Positions 1 through 7,914 of a stretch of DNA of 64,000 nt are shown piece by piece. The position numbers and the translations under genes are program-made. Numbering within the stretch: the stretch's first letter is position 1; every line of letters starts with the position of its first letter. Origin of the DNA: G963668185 sp965237445 (lineage in GTDB: Bacteria; Chloroflexota; Dehalococcoidia; Lucifugimonadales; G963668185); NCBI GenBank assembly GCA_965237445.1, contig OZ250142.1, positions 310,001-374,000 on the forward strand. The letters run 5' to 3'. Below the pieces are notes generated by a model. That model was not told where the DNA came from. It saw nothing but the letters and a program-made list of their open reading frames with translations, and searched no databases.

Positions 1-210
1 TCGACCATTCTCAGCTACTAGTAAGGCGCGGGGACTCAGATATAGAATCGGACTTCCGAGAACTTTCAGTTGCCCGGCTCAAGACCCACCAACTCACCCG
101 GGCGGGCACCCGGGCGCCGGCGCGATCAATTGAGGCGAAGCCGTAAGGGCCTACTACTGCTGTAGCTGGGCTTTCTCAAAGGTTCCCCTTGCAAGCGATC
201 CATCCTTGCG
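1..210. other. Left-edge intergenic stretch
   Basis: No convincing gene is seen. A leftover GC-rich run (roughly 90-125) and the upstream region of the next rightward gene occupy this stretch. The next gene has an in-frame stop at 163-165, which limits how far its start can be moved upstream. Confidence 0.5.
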
Positions 211-1356
211 TTGTGTGCGGTTCTTGCCCTCTTCTCCTTTCAGTCAGACCATAGAGCCAGTGCTCAAGTGCTTCCCACGGTCAGCATCCAGAGTATCGAA
301 CCGAGACCTGCGCGCGAAGAGCAATCGATGGTGGTCACGGTGAAGATCGACCAGGTGCTTACCGGTAACTCTGGAGAGTGCCAGAAGGTCACCGGCGGTG
401 TTATTTTTCGGGACTCATGGAAGGGGGAAATCAATTGGCATGCCTTCGTTTTCCGCGTGGGCCATAAGACCCGTACCGCCGCTTCATTCACAGTGGAAGA
501 CGACGGCGAACGCACGACGAGCCGGACGATCCGAATTCAAGTCAACCCATACTTTGACCAAGAGGAATGCGGATACCGGGCGGGCGGGCCATCGGAGACA
601 ACTGTCCGGGTGTTGGACAAGGGCAACACCGAGAAGACTACGCCTCCACCGGAACCGGAGCCCACGCCTGTGCCCGAGCCAGAGCCAGAGCCCACGCCTG
701 AATCGGAACCTAAGCCAGAGCCAGACCCCACAGACACGCCAACTCCTACTCCCACACCAACCGCAACAAGCACGCCTGTGGCGACGACTACGCCAACACC
801 GACGCCCTCTTCGACACCAAGACCGACGCCTAAGCCAACGCCCAGACCGACGCCCAAGCCAACTGCTGTGCCGACGCCGCGACCTACTCCGACGCCTACG
901 CCATCACCAACTCCCACGCCAGTATCAACGCCTTCGCCTACGCCGACCCCAGTGCTGTGCCTACGCCGACTACGCCAACACCATCACCTACTCCTACGCC
1001 GACACCGACGCCCACTCCCACGCCTACTCCTCTGCCGACGCCTGCACCAACACCGATTCCTTCCACCCACGCCTACGGTGACGCCGCTGCCGTCACCAAC
1101 ACCGTCGCCTATTCCGATACCAACGTCGGAGCAAATCACGGCGACCGCCGATGCTGAACCGGAAGAGGAAGTCTCGCTGAGGGAGCTGGAACAGCCTGCA
1201 ATCCCAGTCATCGGAGAGCCCATTACCCGAGTTAGGGAAACTCTGGGCGGGATTGCGTCAACGCCGCGGCGCAGGGCCACGCTGATCATCATTCAGGCAA
1301 TAGCCAGTGCCTTTGCCTTCGCCGCGTTTTCCTATCTAATACTCAGGAAGGAATGA
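211..1356 (+). CDS. Pro/Thr-rich repeat surface protein with C-terminal membrane anchor
   Basis: Not a recognised family. The start is TTG at 211. The first 20 residues are hydrophobic and end in ASA-Q, like a cleaved signal peptide, although a basic N-region preceding it lacks a normal start codon. Residues about 22-135 look like an extracellular beta-rich domain. They are followed by about 170 residues of Pro-Thr and Pro-Glu repeats (TPTP, EPEP), a typical wall-spanning stalk. The C-terminus has a basic patch (TPRRR) and one hydrophobic helix ending in RKE, so the protein is probably membrane-anchored. From about 955 to 1065 the reading frame translates as Arg/Leu/His-rich sequence while the neighbouring frame continues TPTP repeats. 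A base lost near 950 and one gained near 1065 would restore one continuous stalk. Export and anchoring are inferred. Confidence 0.6.
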   Translation: MCAVLALFSFQSDHRASAQVLPTVSIQSIEPRPAREEQSMVVTVKIDQVLTGNSGECQKVTGGVIFRDSWKGEINWHAFVFRVGHKTRTAASFTVEDDGERTTSRTIRIQVNPYFDQEECGYRAGGPSETTVRVLDKGNTEKTTPPPEPEPTPVPEPEPEPTPESEPKPEPDPTDTPTPTPTPTATSTPVATTTPTPTPSSTPRPTPKPTPRPTPKPTAVPTPRPTPTPTPSPTPTPVSTPSPTPTPVLCLRRLRQHHHLLLRRHRRPLPRLLLCRRLHQHRFLPPTPTVTPLPSPTPSPIPIPTSEQITATADAEPEEEVSLRELEQPAIPVIGEPITRVRETLGGIASTPRRRATLIIIQAIASAFAFAAFSYLILRKE

Positions 1357-1394
1357 GGAAAGCCCTGGGCGTTACAGGGCGTGGAGAGGCGCTG

Positions 1395-1408
1395 GTCACC
1401 TAGGTGAC
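1395..1408. other. Perfect 14-bp palindrome between convergent genes
   Basis: GTCACCTAGGTGAC is a perfect palindrome overlapping the stop codon of the leftward histidine kinase. Just upstream, at about 1361-1380, GCCCTG and CAGGGC form a short stem. There is no T-run, so a terminator role for this convergent junction is only a possibility. Confidence 0.3.
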
Positions 1409-3315
1409 TGCGTCTGCCTCCTGCACTGCGGCAACCGTTATGGGCAGAGTCATCGTGAATTCGGCATACTCCCCGTACACCGTGTCCACGGACAAGTCTC
1501 CTCCCAACCGCCTGGCAACATCAGCAGCAATAGGAAGGGCGAGCCCTGCTCCAGAAGCGCCGTCGCGCGTCGAGAAGAACGGATTAAAAATGTGGCCGAC
1601 AGCATCGTCGGCGATACCCGGACCGTTGTCACGAACCCGTATCTCAACGAGGCCGCCCACTTGCTTGGTAGACACGGACAGCACAGGCTCGTAACTCGGG
1701 TCCGAAGTCTGCACTTTAGATCGCATAGCAAAGCAGGCATTCGATAACAGGTTAAGGACTGCTTCTCCCAAGTCACCCTCAACCAGCAACATCTCTCGCA
1801 GAGATAAGTCGAGGTCGAAGTCCTGCCGCATGGAGAAATCTTGCCACTCCGCGTTGAAGGTCTTGTACCCGGTCTGAACGGCATCCCGAAGCACGGCGTT
1901 CAGGTCGGTCATGGCCGGCCTTCCACCCACGACACCCAGGCCACGCATGCGCTCCACTATAGCCAAAGCACGGCCTCCATTAGAAAGGACGCGATTCAGG
2001 CTGCCTGTTAGTTCCTGGTTGATGTCGTCCAGCAAGGCCGTGTCTTCCGCCGACATCTGTTCCCGATAGTTATCCAGCATATCAGTCAGCTCTGTGTACA
2101 GATCGAGGGACCCTTCTGAGAAGTTATTGACGAAATTCAACGGGTTGCTGATCTCATGGGCAACCCCAGACACGAGCTCGCCGAGGGCGGCCAACTTCTC
2201 CTGTGCAACAAGCCGCGCCTGCTTCCTTTGCAGCTCAGCGTTCGTCTCACGCAGTTCCTCGTTCAACTTCTCGACCAAATTCAAGCGCTGAACTTCCAAC
2301 GCCTGCTGCCTGAAAACTTCAAGCGCCGCGGAGAGCTCTCCAATCTCGTCGCGACCCACTTCCGGCACTGGAGTTTCCAGGTCTCCATCGGCCATTCCCC
2401 GCATGCGCTGCGACATGCGTGAGAGCCGCCACACCATGCCGTTTCCGACCCACAGCCAAGCTGCAAGTACGGCCGCAACCACACTGATTACGCTGATAGC
2501 AGTCAACAAGGCCCGACCCTCGTCGAAACTGCTCACCGCTAGATCAAGGGTCTCGGCGGAGTGCGTACGGGCAGCGTCCAGCAGTCCGACAACTGCACGC
2601 TCCAAGGAGGCGCCGGACTGTTCGAAAGATGCTGCCAACTCTTCGATGTTCTCTTCCACGTCCAACTGCCGGCCACGGATGTAAAACACTCCCTGGCCTT
2701 CGCTCAAGGCCTGCACCTCAGGATCAATGCCGGAAGCGTACAGACGCGAGAACTCTTCCCACAGACTCTGGAGAGCGAGGCGATTTTCAGTCTGCAACAT
2801 CTGCTGCAGGACAGATACGGCAGCGGCAGATTCGCCTATGTCAGATGAGACAGTTGCGGGGCGGAGCCGATTGTCTGCTGCCGAAGCATTCACGTCATCG
2901 AGTGCAGCACTGTTCGCAGAAAGATTGTCGATAATCTCAGCCATGTCCTGGGCCCAATCGTTGACCGCCTGGGCATGAGGTTGCAGGACCAAAACCCGGC
3001 CGGCTTCATCCAGAGCGGCCCTCAAGCGTTGCAATGAAGCATCGACCGAGGCCGAAGTCGAACTCCGAGAGCCGGCCTCGGATTCGGCCATCAATCCGAG
3101 TCCCAGAGTACGCAGCCGCTCGACCTCGCGGGCGGCTGTCCAAGAGGCCTCTAGCGCGGTACAGACTCCGACTCCAGGTCGTAGTTGAGGTTGCCGCTCT
3201 GCTCAAAGTAGTAGACGGCGGTCGCACCGGAAATGAGCGTCAGGAACACTGCGAAGCCCAACGCCAAATACAGCCGGCCACCTATACGCCGCCATCTGTC
3301 TATCAAGAAGCGCAT
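1400..3315 (-). CDS. Membrane sensor histidine kinase (HAMP, HisKA, HATPase_c), frameshifted near N-terminus
   Basis: A two-component sensor that would autophosphorylate on His and pass phosphate to a response regulator not present here. From the ATG at 3315 the first about 50 residues give a basic start (MRFLIDRWRRIG) and TM1. The frame then hits TAG at 3151-3153. The rest of the protein continues in another frame (A-L-E-A-S-W-T-A-A-R-E-V-E), entering what is otherwise a GTG/ATG-started ORF at 3094, so one indel lies at about 3155-3175. Then come a helical extracytoplasmic sensor region, TM2 (VISVVAAVLAAWLW), HAMP, a coiled coil, the H-box (GVAHEISNPLNFVNNF), an N-box with NLLSNA and a G1 box with DNGPGI. 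The end is the TAG at 1400-1402. The kinase part is clear. The signal sensed is unknown. Confidence 0.85.
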
Positions 3316-3981
3316 ATCACAAAGTCAGCGAAGCTCTGAGGGCCTCGGCACACAGGTGCTGGGAGGACTTCCTTTGGGGTTGAGTACCACAGCATCTCTC
3401 CTACGATAGGCCTTCTCCAGTCATTCCAGCAATGTCGAGAGGCGCAACTGTTCCTGAGGGCAATCGCTTTGCATCATCAACATTCGAAGAAATGCGCAAT
3501 GGAAGAGATAAGGGCCTGTTCCCCGTCGGCCTTACCCTCTCGGCGACTTCCAGAACCGAGCCAAGCGAAGCACTAACTTCCACTTCACTCAGTGGCTATG
3601 CACGCTAACCATAAAGGGATAGGCATCCACAGGGGCAGCATCAGCTGGAATCCAACGGCGGTTGGGCGGACGTAGAAGATTGACGAGGGTGCACACCAAG
3701 AGGAGGCTGGGAGCAAGACCCGGCGGAGGACAGTGCACCGGGTGGAGGATGTGTGGGGCGGGTCTGTGAGGGGGTCCGGTGTATCTGCCGGACTCCTTCA
3801 CTAACGGCCTAGATGCAACGCAGAGCATGCAGGTTAGACCTATGCTCTCTCGATGACTGATCGTGCCCGACAGGACCATACCAGTGTCACAGAAGCAGAC
3901 GCGGCGGGCACGGCAATCGACCATCAAACCCTGATAGTATCCGCACGCAAACGCGGCAGCGTCATGAGACCGGAGGTCCAA
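3316..3981. other. Intergenic region without a supported gene
   Basis: About 660 nt between divergent genes. A 58-codon open frame (3432-3608, plus strand, ATG) is the best small candidate but has no Shine-Dalgarno and no family I recognise. Open frames on the minus strand here look like chance. The region presumably holds promoters for both the histidine kinase and the lipoprotein operon. Confidence 0.4.
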
Positions 3982-5280
3982 ATGCCGATCCAGAAGATAG
4001 CGGTGTTAGTTTTCGGACTAGCGTTGGCGTCAGTGCTCGTCTTCGCCGGATGCGGGAGCACCGAGCCGGCCAGTGAGACTGAAACGACGACCGCCGTTGA
4101 AGACGCCTCACCTGCTACCACTGACGTCGACGACGCGACCGAGACAGACGCAACATCAGATGTCGTGGACGAGTCCGAGGCTGAACAGGAGACAGTTGAG
4201 ACATCATCTACGACCCCGGCTAAGTTCGGAGTTGGATCCCTTGCGCCCGAAATCCAATCCGACCCCGGAGGTTGGATCAACTCCACACCGCTGTCGATCG
4301 CGGGCAGCCGTGGACAGGTGGTGTTGATCGACTTCTGGACTTACACGTGCATCAACTGCATACGAACCCTACCCTACCTGAAGGCATGGCACGACACATA
4401 CGCAGATGATGGCCTACGGATCATCGGCGTTCACACGCCCGAGTTTGAATTCGAGAAGATCATGGAAAACGTCGAAGAGGCCATGGTGGAGTTCGGCCTC
4501 AAGTACCCCGTAGTGCAAGACAATGACTTCCTTACCTGGAGGGCGTTTGAGAACAGATACTGGCCCGCCAAGTATTTAATAGATAAGGACGGCATTATCA
4601 GGTACACACACTTTGGCGAGGGTGCGTACGACCGCACCGAAGAGATGATCAAGGAGTTGCTGTCGGAAACGGGCTCTGATCCCGGTGCGGGGCTTGTATC
4701 GCCGGATGCACCCGAGCAAGACCCGAGTGCGTACCCGGCAGACCGCACGAAGGGGCTAACGCGTGAATTGTACGCCGGCGCAGGTCGCAGCTACTCGGCT
4801 CTGTACAACGGAGACGCTCCCTATGTTCTGCAAGAGGATTTCTTCCAAGGGGCGGAGCAAGTAGTCGATTACGCTGACCCCGGCGAGCACAGCAATCACT
4901 TCCTATACCTCCACGGGCTGTGGCACAACGGCCTAGAGAGCGTGATTCATGCCAGGGAGACCGAGGCATTCGAAGACTACATCCTGGTGAAGTTCTACGC
5001 ACGGGAGGTCAACGTTGTGATGTCGGCGGAAGAACTCGTTGAACCTTATGACGTGCGCCTTACTCTTGACGGCGCCCCAGTGACCCAGGAAGCTGCGGGC
5101 GACGACATCATGTATGACGAAGATGGCAACAGCTACGTGCGGGTAGACTCGTCGAGAATGTACAACATCGTGGACTCTAACGTGTTCAGTGGACGTGAAC
5201 TGCGACTCAGTTCCAACTCTGGCGACTTCGAGTTGTATGCCTTTACGTTTGGCGCCTACCAGCCTTCGGCTGGCTCCTAA
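3982..5280 (+). CDS. DipZ-like thioredoxin-domain lipoprotein
   Basis: A periplasmic or surface redox lipoprotein. I chose ATG 3982 because GGAGG lies 5 nt upstream (3972-3976) and the product begins with a lipoprotein signal (basic start, hydrophobic core, lipobox VFAGC). A long acidic, Thr/Ser/Glu-rich linker follows. The thioredoxin-like domain carries the motif WTYTCINCIRT, characteristic of the thioredoxin domain of DipZ/CcdA fusions, and the CINC pair is the likely redox centre. The C-terminal 200 residues resemble the beta-sandwich that follows the thioredoxin domain in mycobacterial DipZ. No CcdA membrane domain is present, so electrons must come from elsewhere. It is 10 nt upstream of a second thioredoxin-like lipoprotein, so the two are probably co-transcribed. 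Confidence 0.85.
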   Translation: MPIQKIAVLVFGLALASVLVFAGCGSTEPASETETTTAVEDASPATTDVDDATETDATSDVVDESEAEQETVETSSTTPAKFGVGSLAPEIQSDPGGWINSTPLSIAGSRGQVVLIDFWTYTCINCIRTLPYLKAWHDTYADDGLRIIGVHTPEFEFEKIMENVEEAMVEFGLKYPVVQDNDFLTWRAFENRYWPAKYLIDKDGIIRYTHFGEGAYDRTEEMIKELLSETGSDPGAGLVSPDAPEQDPSAYPADRTKGLTRELYAGAGRSYSALYNGDAPYVLQEDFFQGAEQVVDYADPGEHSNHFLYLHGLWHNGLESVIHARETEAFEDYILVKFYAREVNVVMSAEELVEPYDVRLTLDGAPVTQEAAGDDIMYDEDGNSYVRVDSSRMYNIVDSNVFSGRELRLSSNSGDFELYAFTFGAYQPSAGS

Positions 5281-5290
5281 CAGCCTGTCC

Positions 5291-6223
5291 ATGAAGGGCT
5301 ACGTTCTCTTTGTCGGCGTGCTCTTGACGGCGACGATCGTCGCCGCGTGCACAACGAGCGAGGATTCGCCTACCAGCGGCAGGCAGGCCGAGTTCGACGA
5401 AGAGTTGCTAATGCCCGACGGGGAAACACTCATCGAGGGAGAGTTTTCCCTAGGAGGGATCAAGGCAATTCTGGGTACTTCAGACCTTGGAGTTGGCAGC
5501 AACCGTTTCGGCGTGGCACTGGTTTCCAGAGAGGGGCCTGTTACGGAACCAACAGCCACGTTCCGTCTACGCCATCTCGACGATGTACCTGGACAAGTCC
5601 GGGAGGCCGACGCTGTTTTCCGCAAGTGGCCTTATACAAGCCGAGGACTCTACACGGCCATAGCGGAGTTTGACAGACCAGGCAATTGGGAGCTAGTGGC
5701 GGAGATCAACGGCAAGGAAGGCCCTCTGTCTGCGTCATTGACATTCGAAGTGGCCGAGAGTACTCGAGCACCTAACGTTGGGGAGCTCGCAGTCAAGAGC
5801 AGAAACCGGCTAGAGTCGGATGTCGACAGCATCGAGCAGCTAACGACAGGGTCACTCCACGACCCTGAACTTTACGGGACCACCATAGCCGACGCTGTGG
5901 AGAGCGGACTGCCCACCGTGATCGTGTTTGCCAGTCCGGCCTTTTGCGTGAATGCCGTTTGCGGGCCTCAAGTTGAGATCTTGCAGGAACTCAAGAACAC
6001 GTACCGAGGCCAGGCCTACTTTGTGCACGTGGACATCTACGACAATCCGCACGAGATACAAGGCGACCTCTCCGTTGCGGAGATATCTACTGTAGTGAAG
6101 GAGTGGGGACTCCCAAGTATCGAGTGGACATTCGTGATCGATCGTGAAGGGGCAGTGTCGAGCCGGTTCGAGGCGTTCGCAACTTTGGAGGAGGTAGAAG
6201 ACGCCCTCAAGAGGGTGCTCTGA
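5291..6223 (+). CDS. Lipoprotein with C-terminal thioredoxin-like domain
   Basis: Starts at ATG 5291, 10 nt after the DipZ-like gene. The N-terminus is a lipoprotein signal with lipobox VAAC. Residues about 35-170 form a domain of unknown type, probably beta-sandwich (phrases such as FGVALVSREGPV and GLYTAIAEFDRPGNWEL suggest an FixH- or YtkA-like fold). The last about 120 residues look like a thioredoxin fold: a VIVFASPAFCVNAVCGPQ segment with two Cys spaced C-x4-C, then a PSIEWTFVIDREG strand typical of TlpA-like proteins. The C-x4-C spacing is unusual for thioredoxin (normally C-x2-C) and resembles Sco1-like or peroxiredoxin-like spacing. A redox or metal-delivery partner role with the upstream gene is inferred. 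Confidence 0.75.
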   Translation: MKGYVLFVGVLLTATIVAACTTSEDSPTSGRQAEFDEELLMPDGETLIEGEFSLGGIKAILGTSDLGVGSNRFGVALVSREGPVTEPTATFRLRHLDDVPGQVREADAVFRKWPYTSRGLYTAIAEFDRPGNWELVAEINGKEGPLSASLTFEVAESTRAPNVGELAVKSRNRLESDVDSIEQLTTGSLHDPELYGTTIADAVESGLPTVIVFASPAFCVNAVCGPQVEILQELKNTYRGQAYFVHVDIYDNPHEIQGDLSVAEISTVVKEWGLPSIEWTFVIDREGAVSSRFEAFATLEEVEDALKRVL

Positions 6224-6399
6224 AACAGCCTCAATCGATCTGTGGAAAGTGAACCGGTCGCGAGGCTACAATCGCGTTCCCGTTCATACAGCATGTCCAA
6301 GCGTAAGCAACAACATGCAGGCCCCCACGTCTATAACATCAGCGGGGCGGGACGCCCTTCATTGTCGATTCGGTGCACAAGGGCAACGCACCCGTAGCC

Positions 6400-6696
6400 A
6401 TGAGTCCTCTGAGCGCATTGAGTACAGTAGCAGCAGCGATTCGAGCTTCGGTGGCATCGTTGATCGACGCCGTACCCCCTTACCACCTCTACGAGGGTTC
6501 ACTCACTGAGAAGGTCCAGGATGAAATGGGCCGAACCTGGATTCGCTGCGGCGGGAACCTTGTTGAAGTCGATCCGTTCACTTACGAGGCTCTGGAGGTG
6601 GGAGAGCGCCTGCGTCTTCGTTACACACGCCTCAACAGGGCGGTCAGTATAGACAGGCTAGTGCCGCCCGGCGATTTCGAGGACATAGGGACTTAG
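6400..6696 (+). CDS. Small hypothetical protein
   Basis: A 98-residue product (ATG 6400; a GTG at 6373 would add nine residues). The N-terminal half is a hydrophobic or amphipathic helix. The C-terminal half looks like a small beta-barrel (GRTWIRCGGNLVEVDPFTYEAL, GERLRLRYTRLNRAVSIDRL). I do not recognise a family. It lies between the lipoprotein pair and the convergent ald gene, with no clear ribosome binding site. Codon use is like its neighbours, so it is probably a real gene. Confidence 0.5.
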   Translation: MSPLSALSTVAAAIRASVASLIDAVPPYHLYEGSLTEKVQDEMGRTWIRCGGNLVEVDPFTYEALEVGERLRLRYTRLNRAVSIDRLVPPGDFEDIGT

Positions 6697-6705
6697 AAAC
6701 GTCCG

Positions 6706-7824
6706 CTATGACGTCAGCGCTTCTTCCAACGGTGTGTAGGGAAGATCGACCGCATCTGCCACGGCTTTGTATGTCAAGTGGCCCCGCATGGTGTTAACAC
6801 CCATAGCGATGTCACGTCGCATGCGAACAAGGTCTTCAATTCCGTTGTCCGCAATGACGAGTACGTAAGGCAGGGTGGCGTTGGACAAGGACATGCTGGA
6901 CGTGACCGGAACTATCCCGGGCATGTTCGGTACGGCATAGTGCACGACACCATCCTCAATGTAAGTGGGCTCGCTATGGCTTGTGGGCCGTATACCTTCA
7001 ACCGATCCCCCGTGGTCAATAGCCACATCAATAACTACGGCTCTATCGGCCATACTGGCGATCATGTCACGCTCGACTACCTTCGGAGCCTCTGCACCCG
7101 GCAGCAGCACCGCGCCAATGACAACGTCCGACGACGCCAATACTTCAGCGAGATTCGCCGGACTTGAAAAGGCCGTCTTGATCCTACCGTCCGAGAGTGC
7201 GTCGATGTACCTGAGCCGTCCGAGGTTGATGTCTGCGATTGTTACCTCTGAGCCCATCGCGCTAGCGACGAGCGCGGCGTTAAGTCCCACTGTCCCACCA
7301 CCGACAATCGCTACGCGGCAGGGTTCGATGCCTGGGACGTGGCTCATCAGCTTGCCCGGCCCGCCCCAATGGCTTTGTACCAGTGTGCCTGCGGTCAACG
7401 CCGCGAGCTTGCCGGCGATCTCACTCATCGGGTACAGCAACGGCAGGCTGCCGTCAGGGTCCTGAATCGTTTCATAGGCAATGCTGGTGGTCCTCGAAGC
7501 AACCAGCGCGCGCGCCAAGTCGGGCTCGGCTGCCAGGTGAAGGAATGTGAACACCGTCGCGCCCTCGTTGAGCAACTCGTACTCTTGAGGCTGCATTTCC
7601 TTGACCTTCACCACGAGCTCAGAGTCTTCGAATATCGTCTGAGGACTGCCTACAATGTCGGCTCCCACAGCCTCGAACTTCTCGTCGGCAAAGCCTGACC
7701 CGATGCCGGCCCCGGTCTCTATGGCAACGCTATGCCCACGCCGGACTAGGATGTCTATTTTGTCGGGCGTCAGGGAAATTCGACGCTCGTCGGCCTTTAC
7801 TTCCTTGGGTACACCGATCCTCAT
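6706..7824 (-). CDS. ald: Alanine dehydrogenase
   Basis: Catalyses reversible NAD-dependent deamination of L-alanine to pyruvate and ammonia in the cytoplasm. At 372 residues it matches the family length (about 370). It starts MRIGVPKEVKADERR, the family signature. Lys75 (VKVKEMQP) and His96 (FTFLHL) match the catalytic pair. The nucleotide-binding loop is VAIVGGGTVGLNAA at about 170, and the C-terminal motif PNMPGIVPVTS is typical. It is alone on the minus strand, with an adjacent divergent promoter region at 7825-7914. The assignment is secure. Confidence 0.97.
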   Translation of the reverse strand: MRIGVPKEVKADERRISLTPDKIDILVRRGHSVAIETGAGIGSGFADEKFEAVGADIVGSPQTIFEDSELVVKVKEMQPQEYELLNEGATVFTFLHLAAEPDLARALVASRTTSIAYETIQDPDGSLPLLYPMSEIAGKLAALTAGTLVQSHWGGPGKLMSHVPGIEPCRVAIVGGGTVGLNAALVASAMGSEVTIADINLGRLRYIDALSDGRIKTAFSSPANLAEVLASSDVVIGAVLLPGAEAPKVVERDMIASMADRAVVIDVAIDHGGSVEGIRPTSHSEPTYIEDGVVHYAVPNMPGIVPVTSSMSLSNATLPYVLVIADNGIEDLVRMRRDIAMGVNTMRGHLTYKAVADAVDLPYTPLEEALTS

Positions 7825-7914
7825 TTGTCGACTATTCCTCCCTTAAACATTAGGCGGCCAGCCTAGTCTGACCGCTACACAATGTTAGCTTGATACGTGA
7901 CCGAGTGAAAGACA

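Noticed and set aside
537..917. Gly/Val-rich open frame on the minus strand opposite the Pro/Thr stalk
   Set aside because: It is the mirror of the TPTP codon repeats (VGVG), a by-product of repeat composition, with no ribosome binding site.
3432..3608. 58-codon plus-strand frame between the histidine kinase and the lipoprotein genes
   Set aside because: No ribosome binding site and no recognised family; kept only as a note in the intergenic entry.
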